Below are positions 1 through 11,876 of a DNA stretch of 64,000 nucleotides, piece after piece. Location of the stretch: NCBI GenBank assembly GCA_028023455.1, contig JAQFVV010000014.1:3601336-3665335 (forward strand), in the 5' to 3' direction. The position numbers were made by a program, and so were the translations under genes. Within the stretch, counting starts at the first letter, position 1. Every line of letters begins with the position of its first letter. This DNA comes from Epiperipatus broadwayi (lineage: Eukaryota > Onychophora > Udeonychophora > Euonychophora > Peripatidae). Under the pieces are notes generated by a model that worked only from the letters and a program-made list of their open reading frames with translations, did no database searches and was not told the DNA's origin.

Positions 1-1
1 T

Positions 2-2234
2 GATTTCGGCGAATTTTTTAAAGTTAAAACTTTTCCACCAGAGGTCGACAAAACCAGCACTGTCACATTACAGTTTGTCAACAGTAAATTTAAAAATCAA
101 AAAGAAGAAATAAATTTTAAAACTAATAAACCTCATTCCAAAACAAACAAAGATTATAACACAGAACAATCCATTGCTACATCAGCCAACTTGCAATCTA
201 AACCAATTTCCTCAATTCCAATATTGAAAAATTCCACTAAATACGCAAATATCGTAATGTCTAAAAATTCTGAGAGCATCTCCGAAAATATTAAGGCCGA
301 TAATTTCAATGAACTATATTTGAATATCTCAGAATTAGACACAGAACAAGAATCAAACACTTTGCAAAATGTCTCATTTAATATAAACGATCTTAATGAT
401 GACATGTTCTTTAAAATAAATAACGAGTTCAACAAAACGATTCCCAACACTCTGTATAAATCGTTTACAAACTACTACAGCGATAAGTCTTTAATCTTAG
501 CCATAACAAATCAACAATGTGCGTTATATAAATTCCCTCTAGAACAATTATACAGTCTAATCAAACAAAATCAATTAGGCAGAGGCATTCACATGATCCT
601 TAAACATCCCAATGACCGCTATGTTATCGTTGAGTTTAAAAGGTGGGCAGACCGTATGAACTTTAAAAATAACTACCGATCTTTGGGAAATTATATACTT
701 TGCTCCATAGATATGAACCGTCCAGTTACACTATCCGGCAGAATTCAAAACTGCCTTGCCCACTTGAAAGAACAAGAACTACAAGACATCCTTATTAATT
801 ATGGTTCAGTTAGCAAATTTAAACACCTATTAAACCCTCACTTCAAAGATCAAATCCTGTCCAATACAGTTATTTTCACACTTACTTTAAAGAAAAACAT
901 TATACCCACTGACATACCCACCATTATTACTGCAAAAGGCTCTCCTATGGTTTTGACCTTCAGGGGAGTACAGCCACAATGTTTCTTCTGCCTTCAAAGA
1001 ACACACCTTATTAAAGATTGTGCAGCAAGAATATGCACACACTGTGGTATTAAAAAGAATAAAGTTCACAGATGCCCTGGTAGACCTATTAATACAGCTA
1101 TCACATCCTTAAATAGACAATCACCACATGGGACTAATTCAAACAGCAACCTCACAAACCCAGACAATCTGATTCAAATAAATCCTCCAACAAACCCTCT
1201 CACATCCAAACCTATCTTTCAAAATGAAAATCTTCAAGAAAGAACAAACACCAACCTCTACACTAATAGTAGTGAATCAGAGAACCAAGCAATAACATAT
1301 ACTGCTACTAAACCAATTTCTCAAACCAATAATACTCAAGATCGTTCATTAGATACATATTGTACTAATCCCCGAGAAACAATGCTAGGCCAAACTCTTT
1401 CTACAAAAGAGGACAATATGACCAAACCATCTAACGAGATCAAGGAAAACCCAGGCGATGAAGAAAATACACTTAAAAAATTTCAAAACAATTCATCTAT
1501 AACAACTCCCACCCAGCTTAAAACCAATGATGCATCATCATTCGGGCCAGCTAAGTCTAACAAACCTAAAAAAAGTGATCCACAAACTGTTCTCAATTCT
1601 TCAACACCTGCAGTAATCAAACATCCAGATGAAAATACTTATCAAACACTCAACCCGAAAGTCAGCATAATTAATGTTTCACAACAGTTACAGCAAACTG
1701 AAAATGACTCAGGTCTAAAATTTAAACCAAATTCTTATAACAATAAAAAAACACTTTCATCAAAAGAACAGGAAAAAGAAAACAACACTACTAAACTTAA
1801 AAACCCCCAAAAAACCAACACAACAAATACCCAAAATACAAATAAGAAAATTAAAAGAAAATCCAATTCGCTCAGATAAATCAAGCTCTGATGATGACAG
1901 CTCCCATCCAATACATTATTCACCACCACCCGCTAGCAAACAAATCTCAGATATATCCAGCACAAAGCTTCACAAATCCATAGAAAAAAAGAGGAAAACC
2001 ATGGATCCTATAACAATCGATACCATTGATCCATCTGATGAATCTCAGACAGATTACACTACTTCATCAGACACCGAAGACTTCATGGATGCGTTTCCTC
2101 AACCAACAAATATATCACCAATCCATCCACAAGTTCAATCACAAGACTCAGATTTCCAAACAACATCAGAACTCATTAACATGGAGATGCCCCACATTGA
2201 CTTGGTTCACTTTGCTGAGGATGGTTTGGATTAA
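2..2234 (+). pseudogene. LINE A ORF1, gag-like nucleic-acid-binding protein (frameshifted, 5' partial)
   Basis: ORF1 proteins coat the element RNA and assist target-primed reverse transcription. The main frame is open from base 2 to the stop at 1879 (625 visible residues) and has no start in the window; the first in-frame ATG is only an internal candidate. A CCHC knuckle CFFCLQRTHLIKDC (C-x2-C-x4-H-x4-C) is at nt 980-1021, and a second, degenerate cysteine cluster follows at 1034-1075. Upstream, the segment LYKFPLEQLYSLI and a following HPNDRYVIVEF block align with LINE B ORF1. The tail is Asn/Thr/Lys-rich and low complexity. The frame that ends at 2234 is open upstream past 1866, so the acidic C terminus (residues around SSDTEDFMDAF) belongs to the same protein after a one-base slip near 1800-1866, an A-rich and C-rich stretch. 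The stop at 2234 lies 6 nt before ORF2. Confidence 0.85.
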
Positions 2235-2240
2235 TCTATC

Positions 2241-5200
2241 ATGTTCTGCAAAATTGCTGGCATTAATATTCGCGGCATCAACTCAATTGATAGAGTTCTA
2301 GCTATTAAAAACTGGCTCTCGCTCTGCTCCCCTCATATACTTCTTATGGGTGAAACTAAATATCACCATAAGACTGATCATAAAATATTATCTCTTCTCT
2401 CAGCTCTCGGATTTACTAGATTTTCCATAGGCCATTCTGCTTCAGGTGGAGTCAGTATTCTTCTCAGCAAGTCAACACCACCAAACAGTTTTAGCATTCT
2501 ATTCCTAGATGCCAATATTATTGTCATAGAAATAGACTATTGGGGTTATCCGATCATCATAGCTTATATATATACAGCCAAAGACACCTCTCAATATCTA
2601 AAAATAATCCATATCCTAAATGCCATCAACGCTAACAGAGCCTCTCCTACTATTCTTCTGGGAGACTTTAACACTACATACAATGACTTCAACAAGAGAT
2701 TTTTGCATCTAATAAATCGCAGATTAATGTGTGGAGAGGGTTTCTTCCCTCCTGAAGCCTACTCTTTCTATACTAAAACAAAAAGTCCCTGATCGATTTG
2801 GTTTTCTACACCCCAGACCTCCATTTCAACCTTGATGCAGCCTTGGCCCCTGTTGCTTTCTCTGATCATATGGCTCTAATCTTACAACTTACACCTATTG
2901 CAATCCCTACACCTATTGATGGATCTGGTAAAACCATGCTCATGATCACCCAATCAAATATGACCGAAGCGATAGTGTCTGAGGCATACATCCTTTTCCA
3001 GAAAATAAACATCCTTTCCCTGCCTGCTGAGGAGGGCTGGTTTTCCTTCATTGGAATACTTCAGTCCATATTAAATCACCACACCAGGAAAATCAAAGGA
3101 CCTAATGGCCTTCTAAATGACCTAACAGACATTAATATACAACTTCAAGCATCACAGCAAAATTTCACAAATACAGAAAAAAATATCTTCCTTAAAAATC
3201 TCTACAAAATCAAGCAAAAGTCCCTTGCAGAATATATATCCATCAGAAGAGCCAAATGTTTCTTAGCACAACAACACTGCTGGATGAGAGACTATCTCAG
3301 ATGGGCACTGGGATACAATAAAAAACAAATCACTCCCTTATCCATTAATACTAATGGAACCAATCTTATTGGCTTTCCAATGATGCAGCACATCAGCAAA
3401 CAATTCTGCCAATTAATGCAAAAAGATGGAGTTCCTCCTATAAACAGCTGGTTGGATGCTGGTGACCCCGGCGAACATGGCATCACGGAAATCCAAATCA
3501 AAAAGAAGATAACATCTCTCCCTGACAGCATTCATCCTGGCCTTCATGGCATCCCAAATTTCCTTCTCAAACACATCAGTCAATTCACTGTGCCAATTAT
3601 TAAAAAAATGATTGATCACCTAGCCTCCGGCAACAGAAACATAACAGATCTTTACCCAGTGGCACTCGTGCCTTTTATTAAAAAAGCAAAACCACTAAAC
3701 AACATTAACAGTATCCGGCCAATTTCCATGACCCCATTGCTTATCAAGATAATTGAGTCAGTCATTAAAGATCAAATACAAACTCAAATTCTTAGCCACA
3801 TCTCGTCAAACCAATACGGAAAAAAGGGATCATCAACCTCGCATGCTATGTCCAATGTAACTGCACTGTTCAATTACATCAGAGGACATCGTAAATCAAA
3901 ACCTATTGCTGTCCAGCTGGATGTTGCGGCAGCATTTGATTCAGACCAGATAAACATCCTTCGGGATATTCTGTTGGAATGCGACATTCCAGCTGGGATT
4001 GTACAAATGGTCAGCAATCTGCTCAACAACAGAGATTTTTCTCTCTCTTGATGGCAAGATCACACCAGGCTTCAAGCCATACAAGTCGATCCCTCAAGGA
4101 TCCCCGCTCAGTGCCCTTTTCTTCACAGCATACATCAACCCTCTTCTGATGACTATAGAAAAAAACCTTCCTGGAATTTTGCTTCCCTCTCTCAATAAAA
4201 ACTTCAATGTATTTGCATATATAGATGACATCATGGTTGTGCTTCCCACCATTAACTACCTTCCTCATCTCATGAACATATTAAACAGAAATACAGCGAA
4301 ACTTGGCCTACAAATAAATTTTAACAAATCTTCCATCTGGAAGATAATGTCTGGTAAACAAATTAACTCTCCCTTTTCTGCAAAACCCCAAAGATACCTA
4401 GGTTTTCCAATCTACAAAACTCCAACTGCAATGGCAAGAGAGATCCAAGATGCAATCCTTCATTCAACTGAAGCCATCACCACTTCACTCTCTAGAGTAT
4501 ACCTTTCATTATATGGAAAGGTTGGCCTCCTCAACATGATCATAGTGCCAAAAATCTCATTATCTTCCATTCGTTAAAATGTCTAAACAGTTTCAAAATA
4601 AAATTAACCAATTATGCACCAAACTTCTCTGGAGAGGAAGGACAGTTGCTATTAGCTCGCGAGGTATCCAATGACCACACAGGTTCAATGGACTGTCATT
4701 CCACTCAATACAAGCAATCATTTTACAGAAAACCCACAACACTCTATATAATCTGATCCTCTCCTGCGGATACTCTAACATTATTAAAAAAATTACACCG
4801 ACAGATCGTCCTCCACCCTCTTCCAGTTCATGGATAGCATCCCTAGTACAACAACTACAACTTTATAACCCGACAATACCCTTTAACCTTAACCAAAAAA
4901 TCACCTTATGGGAAGCATACAATATAATCAACTATAATCAACAACCCATTAAAACCAGCCTAAAAGTAACCAATCAAAGACTCATTACACACTTCAAAAG
5001 ATGGAGTCTGGAACCCAAATTCCTTGACTTCATCATTAAATTAAATCTTAATGCGCTACCCACGAATTGGTTTCTTTATCACCAAAGAGGTTTTACCAGC
5101 ATTGACCCTATATGTGGTCTGTGTGCCAGCATTGACCCTATATGTGGTCTGTGTGCCCAAGACTTAAAACTCTGAAAGATATAATTATAATCAATTCCAA

Positions 5201-5456
5201 CATAAGACCTGATATGATTTTCTCACTTGAAAATGCCATTCATAATGGTTTTTTTTCAATAATAAGGCTTTCTACCTTTGTCCTTTATTCCATATGGATA
5301 GTGAGATGCAAAAGTCTCATGGAATTACCCCCCCCCCCACAAATCATACCATTGTTTTATCAAACGCTCAAAAAAATCAAGAAGCGTGACCAGCTCCTTG
5401 CCTCCAGTAAAGTCTTTGCTGACACCTGGTCTTTAATTGCTCTTTCCTTTTCCTGA
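2241..5456 (+). pseudogene. LINE A ORF2, endonuclease and reverse transcriptase (frameshifted)
   Basis: ORF2 nicks target DNA and copies element RNA at the nick. The start is ATG at 2241, just ahead of the endonuclease opening KIAGINIRGINS. The endonuclease core ILLGDFN is near 2651-2671. The RT region shows RPISMTPLL, the catalytic motif AVQLDVAAAFDS (about 3907-3942), QGSPLS (about 4096) and YIDD at 4218-4229, then RYLGFP. The C-terminal domain ends with a cysteine finger and a tail (WSVCPRLKTLKD, later ADTWSL) that matches LINE B. Damage: one-base slip at about 2790, a slip in a TCTCTCTCT run at about 4045, another at about 4550, an in-frame TGA near 4670, a 30-bp duplication inside the finger and a C10 run at about 5329. 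Outside these breaks the frames join smoothly, so the copy is old but not shredded. Confidence 0.9.
5096..5155 (+). repeat. 30-bp tandem duplication in LINE A finger region
   Basis: Two identical 30-bp units sit side by side at 5096-5125 and 5126-5155. Each encodes SIDPICGLC-like residues, so the first Cys pair of the C-terminal CCHC finger is doubled, while the His and last Cys of the finger are no longer in register. LINE B has a single copy at the matching place. Confidence 0.9.
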
Positions 5457-5768
5457 TTATCAATTCCCACCTATCCAGCATTATAGAATAGTCATTTATA
5501 AAAGAAAATATTCATGTCTATATTAAAAATGCTAATACCATTAAACAAGTTCTTAGAATCTCTTCACTATACCTAACCACATAAGAGTATAACATTGTGC
5601 TCTCATAACATAATCTAGCCAGATGACATATAGAACATTATATAATCATATTATTGTACAATTTATTCATTTATGTATCCTTTATTAGTATGTAATCACT
5701 ATTTATTGTTAATAAATTTTTTATTGAAATGAATAGTTGTATGACTGTGTTATGTATGTGTATGTTTA

Positions 5769-5958
5769 TATTTTCTTTTACACACATATATACATGGAGA
5801 AACTTTTAGACAGAAAAAAGTTACAAGTAAAAATATTTAAAAACTTTTAATTTCTACTTAAAAAGAATATATCTTTAAAAGTGCTTAAATATTTTTACTT
5901 GTAACTTTTTTCTGTCTAAAGTTTCTCCATATATATGTGTGTATAAAAGAAAATTTAA
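5769..5958. repeat. Foldback (MITE-like) element, about 190 bp
   Basis: The left arm contains GGAGAAACTTTTAGACAG and AAGTTACAAGTAAAAATATT. The right arm carries their reverse complements, ending in CTTTTTTCTGTCTAAAGTTTC and an ACACATA-type edge. The arms are about 80 bp with a short AT-rich centre. There is no coding capacity. It lies 38 bp beyond the LINE A 3' end. Confidence 0.8.
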
Positions 5959-8900
5959 CGGTTAGTCATTATTAACAAATTTGTGGAAGCATGTTATATA
6001 TATAGTTACACTTGTGGAAGTGCATTCTGTAACAGCTAGACATAGCAGTCTTGATATCATGAGCTTCATAAACAATTAGTAAAATCATCATCTCAAAGTT
6101 TAATTACCGATTACACTGTTGACAGAAGACCATTAACGCAGCACGAGACTGAAGTTGGCACTAATTGTATTTCTTTTTGTGACAAATATGATGTCTTACC
6201 AGTACACAAATGAACCCCATATTGTCAAATAGTGATAATGATTAAAATATGTATGAAAAAATATAAAATAAATTACACATAAAAACATTGTTTTGAATAA
6301 AATTAAATAGTAAATAAAAAAAGTTTGTCTTGTATCAATTTTTTTCAAATATTTGAAATCTTTTATTAGTCATACTTTATTTCCTATGTGAATTTTAATG
6401 TATTTTATCTTGTTGCTTTGCTTTTATGTGATTTTTGAAAATTATGAAACCTATCCCACATTTTTCAATGTAAGTTAAGTCTATTTTTGTGTGATTTCTT
6501 TTATGGGGTTTTTTGTGGAATCTATCTACCGCATAAAAAGAGATCCGGATGTATTAGGTTGATTGCAAATGTGTATGTAACAAAATGATATATAACAAAA
6601 AATATTAAATGTTGATTTACTTACCAAAAATTAATGTTCTATTTAAGTATTATAATGGTAGATTTAAGTAAAATTACATTATAGTTATAGATAATGCTGT
6701 GACAGATCAACCAGAATAAATTAGAAATGCCTTCTTTATGAAGTTCATATTTATTATAGAATGCTCAATGTGGTTTATTACTATGATAGATTTAGAAGAC
6801 TCAATAGCTAAAAGCTCCTAAATCAATTTTCTGTCTTTTTTAAAAAAAATCATTTTGATCAGTTTAATAAAAGTAATTTGCTAATCCAAAATTCACATCT
6901 TTAAATGTCTCATGAGCAATGAGGAATTTGTTTTGTTCTTTGATTTCAATAAATTTGTTATTTATAAATAATATATTGCTAAAAATGATTTCTGATATTA
7001 TCTGACAAGAAAGTCAAATGGCATTATAAATGCTTTTCTTTATAATTTAACTTATCTAAAAAATTTACAAAATCAAATTAAACATTTTTTAAGCATCTTA
7101 AATTATCAAAATTAGTGACTGTACATTACCTAGCAATGGTTTTACTTACAATATTATTTATAAGGCTTTTTCAAATTAAAAAAGTAGAATTTTGATAATT
7201 TAGGAATTAAGACAGTTCTTCTTCAAATATAAGAAATTACTATCAAAATAGGTAAATGATTTTAAAAGTTACATTAAAAAAAATTAATGGTTAAAGTAAT
7301 TTCATAAGTTAACATTGTTTTTTTTTTAGAATGTCATATAGTAATTCCATGCCGAATTTATAAATAAATCAATTATAAAATTAACATCAGAAAAAAATAA
7401 AATTTTACTTTTAGGAATGAGTCTAATTCATCAGCCATTTACTCATGTATTAAATTAACAAAAGACAATATTGATTTTAATGGAATATATTTGGAAAGAA
7501 CTGAATATTATGACTAGAAATTATTAAGAAAATTTTTGTACAAATTTTAAAAAAAGTTTGATAATTCAAAAAAAGTGGAAATTAAGTAAAATAAACACAT
7601 TCTGGAAAATGTTCTCTTAACAATAATTTTTGAGAATGGAGAAAAGAAAAAGAATAAAAAAAATTAAATAACAAAAACATTTTTGAAACTTGAAAAAAGA
7701 AAGTTCTAAAGAAAATATGCATTAGCTATATTTTAATCAATTATGATTAAAATCATGTAACTTAATAAGAAAATTTTTGATCAAACTCAGATAACTCAAC
7801 AGGAATTAGAGGAAGTCAATCTTTTTTTAAACATCAAAATAGTTTTACACCAAATATACAGAGCTTTTCATCAAATACTCATAAACAATCGTCTTTCATC
7901 CATAAAAATATTTAAATCTATATATAAAAAAACAAAAACATTTAACTGTAATATAATTGAAAATAATTACCAGATCACATAATATAAGCTTCTGTACAAA
8001 CAGCATAGTAAAGTTTCACAAATGTTAAACTAAAGTCATTATTTTTGGTCAACAAAAGATATTCTTCTGATAACCACTTGAAATTGATATCTGAATGTGC
8101 CATAAATAATTTATTGGCTAACAGAAGGTTACCTTTTATTATCTGAAAACAATTCTTAGCATTATCATCCAAGGATATCAGCCGGAAAGTGAACCAGCAA
8201 CAACTGTCTGCAAGCAACTGCTTGCAAGGCAGCTGTGCTGACCTCTCTGCTACCAATGCTTGACTGTTAAGAAAGATTATATCATATGATCTGGTAACTA
8301 TTTTCAAATATATTATAAGTTATTATTTGTCCCATTTAATTATTATTATAATTGATTTTTCCCAATGATATTAAAAATGAAAAGTTATTGGCTTTGCCTT
8401 GGGAAATAAAGTAATGCCAAAATGGTACTATTATTGTGAATATTTGAATTACAATTAACTTCATTCTTGCAAGCTGTTGATGTCAGAATTTGTTATATAT
8501 AACATCTGACAGCTAAACAGAAGTCATTTTTTTTGTTGACTAAAAATAATGATTTGAGATAACATTTATCAGATTTTACCATGTTATTGAAATGGATGAT
8601 TTTTTCATATGATGTAGTAATTATTTTCTCTCTATAAATGTGTATTATCTGTGCATAGTTATTTATATTTTTATACTGAGTTTTGATCACAATGTTATTT
8701 TTAAAAAAAAACTATTGTAGAGGTGCTATAAACAGCAGCAAATATAAAAGGATTATTGATTCAATCAGTAAAAAATAAGAACAGAAAATTTAAAATAGTT
8801 GAGGGTGATAATACATGAGAAAATGGATACAAAATCACCATGTATTCTAAGTAATGGTCATTACAATTTTTTTTTTTAAAATGGAAAGTATACAGTGTAG

Positions 8901-9332
8901 TCTTTTTAAAATATCTCAATGAATTGTCTGATTTTTTGACCAATATTCATAGCCCAAAGTAAAAATACCATTGATGATGAATTCTGTTTTACTCATGTTC
9001 ATCTCTGCTACACTGATTTGATAATTACTCATATTTAGCTTTACACACTCTACATGGGATTTTATAAACTCCCTGTGACTTAAAAAGGACAGTTCTTGGA
9101 TCTGAACAAAATGTTCCAATTTCTTGATTAGTGATATACAGTATATTGAGTTTCTCATTTTCTTTTTATTGTTGAAATCTTTAATCTTATTATATATATT
9201 GTTGATTGCAACATCTCTAACAATGAATGATATTTTAAAATAACATTACCTAGATGATGGCAGCTGCAGCCAAACAAAATGTTGATACAATAATATTGTT
9301 AATACATAGAGGAATCCAGAAAATATATTTTA
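5959..9332. other. AT-rich stretch, probably intronic, no firm gene
   Basis: Mostly unique AT-rich sequence with short homopolymers. Small local inverted repeats occur, for example TTAAATTATCAAAATT near 7098 with its complement near 7190. A GC-richer island at 8133-8263 (minus) is bounded by a plausible AG acceptor and an AAAAG|GTAACC donor and holds the hairpin TTGCAAGCA...TGCTTGCAG. Read in the frame that would follow the DNAH10 exon it hits a stop, so I do not call it an exon. No tRNA or rRNA gene was seen. Confidence 0.5.
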
Positions 9333-10111
9333 ATATCTATTAAATCATGCTTTCACACTTCCAACGTAAAGCTATAACAACAAATTGAAAACTAAATTAA
9401 ATGGCTGAGCGCTTTCAAGAAGATGTACTTCTCATATTCATAGCCAGTTATCCTCCTTTCTTTGGAATCATTATATAAATAAATCTGATATGCAAATTAT
9501 ATGCAAATGAATCACTAAGACTATCTTTTAGATATCACAAAACATGCATCCTTACAATTAATGGTGAAAGAGTCCTCTGCTATAAAGTATGCTTCTTTTA
9601 CCTTTCACCTAATATCATGCCTCTCAGTACAAACTAATTTTGCAGATGTGGATTCGAACACGTGTTTTGACAATTTTTGATGTTGAGCAAAAATTGAAGT
9701 GCATTCTGGATTCGTATGTGCCTTATTGTATCTATACTTGTGTTGTCAATTTTTGCTCAACATCAAAATTGTCAGACACGTGTTCGAACCCACATCTGCA
9801 AAATTAGTTTGTACTGAGAGGCATGATATTAGGCAAAAGGTAAAAGAAGCATACTTTATAGCAGAGGACTCTTTCACCATTAATTGTAAGGATGCATGTT
9901 TTGCGATATCTAAAAGATGGTCTTAGTGACTCATTTGCATATAATTTGCATATCAGATTTATTTATATAATGATTCCAAAGAAAGGATCATAACTGGCTA
10001 TGAATATGAGAAGTACATCTTCTTGAAAGTGCTCAACCATTTAATTTAGTTTTCAATTTGTTGTTAAAAGCTTTATGTTGGAAGTGTGAAAGCACGATTT
10101 AATATTATTAT
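9333..10111. repeat. Long foldback element, arms about 365 bp, loop 48 bp
   Basis: The arms at 9333-9698 and 9747-10111 are near-perfect reverse complements. Outer edges are ATCATGCTTTCACACTTCC (left) and GGAAGTGTGAAAGCACGAT (right). Near the loop both arms hold a tRNA-B-box-like GTTCGAAC string (ACACGTGTTCGAACCCACAT on the right). Short apparent frames inside are not coding; they are products of the repeat. The unit ends 93 bp from the donor of the DNAH10-like exon, so it would lie in the adjoining downstream intron and could fold into a long RNA hairpin. Confidence 0.88.
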
Positions 10112-10203
10112 ATTGAAGACAAACGTAAAGTATAAATATACAGGTTATTATTTAATATCTATTGCACATGGACATTTTTATTTTAACATTATATATATGA
10201 TAC

Positions 10204-10349
10204 CTGAAGTTTTAATCGATGTGTTTCAACAGGGATAATTGTCATTACAGGAAGTTCTTCAACTAAAACCTTTGGTAATGATCGTTGCAAACACTTATTT
10301 TCAATATTCCATCCAACTCCTTCTAAATACAATCCATGAACATAACAAC
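10204..10349 (-). CDS. DNAH10: Dynein axonemal heavy chain (DNAH10-like), internal exon near the C terminus
   Basis: Axonemal dynein heavy chains are the motor subunits of inner and outer arms in cilia and flagella. This exon encodes about 49 residues of the C-terminal domain, beginning (G)CYVHGLYLEGVGWNI and ending ETHRLKLQ. The GxYVxGLYLEGxxWD-type motif is characteristic of dynein heavy-chain C termini. The following PKVL..ELPV..IIP.E.HRLKLQ run fits DNAH10 better than other paralogues as I remember them. Splicing supports it: acceptor ATATTTTTAG at 10350-10351 and donor CAG|GTATCAT at 10202-10204. The exon is 146 bp. It enters in phase 1 (a split Gly codon) and leaves in phase 0. The final coding exon should lie at lower coordinates, and I cannot find it in the window. 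LINE A lies between here and the left edge. Other exons should be at higher coordinates on this strand. Confidence 0.85.
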
Positions 10350-11305
10350 CTAAAAATATATGAATAAATAACATGTAACATATAATGATAATATTCCATT
10401 GAATGAATAATTAGAAATCATGTTCAATACTTTCCACAAACATTTTAAAGAAGATTGAATGGATCAAAATATTAACAGAAAGTTCTTATATAGAATCTAC
10501 ATTTTCAGTTGAATATTTTTATCATTGATACTATCTTTCATTCAATCTTGCAAATAAAACCAAATCTTATATATAAATTTATAATCTCTAATGTTTAACT
10601 CAGAGTAAGATTTACAATAATTTTAAATCATAATGCAATCAAAATTCTGCTTTAATAATATAACATATAGCAACAAATTCAATCATACAAGACAACAGTA
10701 ATTTAGGATAGGGATTTGAATCTTACAAAATAATTTTCTGTTATTTTTTTTAGACTGAACTGACTTTTTAAAAGTTTTGTTAACTCTATGCTTATTGTCT
10801 CTTTAAACTTTACATATATCAGTGCCAATTGTTTATTATAAATTTTATTTTTAGCCAAAAATGAAATGAATGTTTCTGTCTTATACAATTAAATTTAATT
10901 TTGTGTATTGTATTTGTTTAGGTTCCATTTGGGTTTCTGTATACTTAAAATGTGTCTGAAGTAAACATCAAGGATTATAAATCTACATAATATTAAACTG
11001 TGTTAGTAAAGGGGACAGGAGAGCTTATGCATGACTAATGACCTTCTCAGATGAAGCTCTGAATTCAAATCATAAGGAGCTCCATATTATATTAATTTTG
11101 TATGCTTTATGCAAAATTAATATATATAAAATCAAGTGAGATAAATATAATAAAATAATTTAATGAGATTTGAATATTATCATTGTATTGCTACTCAAGA
11201 TGGTGGAAGAAGCCATAATCTGGCTATAGCAAAGAAATTATTTTTTAATTTTATATAGGAATTTTTAATTTTGTAGAGTTATTCTAGTGTATTTTATATA
11301 TATAT
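10350..11305. other. Intronic stretch with a weak tRNA-like segment
   Basis: AT-rich and probably the intron upstream of the dynein exon. At about 11005-11085 a slightly GC-richer plus-strand segment ends in GAATTCAAATC, which resembles a tRNA B box. That suggests a decayed tRNA-derived SINE, but no clover-leaf can be drawn with confidence. Confidence 0.35.
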
Positions 11306-11876
11306 AAGTAAAAAAAAAGAAATGAGTAAGGTTATGACATATAATAATTAAAAAAATTAATTAGCAGTGATGTTGCTAAATGGCTATCAATTATTATTGA
11401 TAACCTTTAAGGGAAACAATTTGATCTAGATAGCTTTTTGTCTCGGATTTAATTAAAAATAAAAGGAGGTTCTCTTTACTTTTTTTATTAGTCACATATT
11501 TTTATAAAAATGAGGACTTAAAAGATTAATATTTTCTTCATATACAATATTATTTCTTCTCTTCCAGAGAGCTATGCATGTTAAATTAAATATTTTCATG
11601 GATTAATGATAATGTAAAGAAAGAAATGAGTGGGGTTATTTCCATGTAATAAGTAGATAAGTTTTTTTAGCAGTTATATTTGCTAAGTGACTATCAATTA
11701 TTATTGACAACCCTTAAGCTAAACACTATAGAAAATTATTTAGTGTAAAGGTTATCATTAATTGATAGTTATTTAGCAACCCCACTAACAAATTTTTTTA
11801 GTAATTGCAGGGAAATAACTTCATTTATTCATTTGTTTACACCATAAATACACAATGAAAATATTTAATTTAATAT
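11306..11876. repeat. Foldback element with a related half copy
   Basis: The unit at about 11577-11876 has outer edges TTAAATTAAATATTTTCATG and its complement GAAAATATTTAATTTAA. Inner arms share GCTAAGTGACTATCAATTA and its diverged complement around 11760. A related single half lies at about 11306-11420 (AAAGAAATGAGTAAGGTTAT, then GGCTATCAATTATTATTGA). Non-coding and MITE-like. Confidence 0.7.

Larger units (their letters stand above)
1..5731 (+). mobile_element. LINE A: degraded non-LTR retrotransposon, 5' end outside window
   Basis: ORF1 (CCHC knuckle), a 6-nt gap, then ORF2 (apurinic endonuclease-like plus reverse transcriptase plus C-terminal finger) lie in LINE order. The 3' end is placed at about 5731 because an AATAAA at 5711-5716 is followed by TTTATTGAAATG, which matches the 3' terminus of LINE B at 33211-33232. 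The frame of ORF1 is open to the window's left edge, so the 5' end is not visible. At least four frameshifts, one in-frame stop and a 30-bp duplication make it non-autonomous. No RNase H domain was seen. An APE-type clade of the Jockey/I/R1 sort is likely, but exact placement needs an RT phylogeny. Confidence 0.92.

Noticed and set aside
887-1929. Minus-strand open frames over LINE A ORF1
   Set aside because: They are antisense shadows of the ORF1 coding sequence.
8133-8263. GC-richer minus-strand interval with AG acceptor and GTAACC donor downstream of the dynein exon
   Set aside because: In the frame that continues the dynein exon it stops after about 32 codons and does not resemble the dynein C terminus. 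The internal hairpin suggests a repeat.
9699-9926. 75-codon plus-strand open frame
   Set aside because: It lies wholly within the loop and arm of the 9333-10111 foldback, and its mirror image occurs in the other arm.
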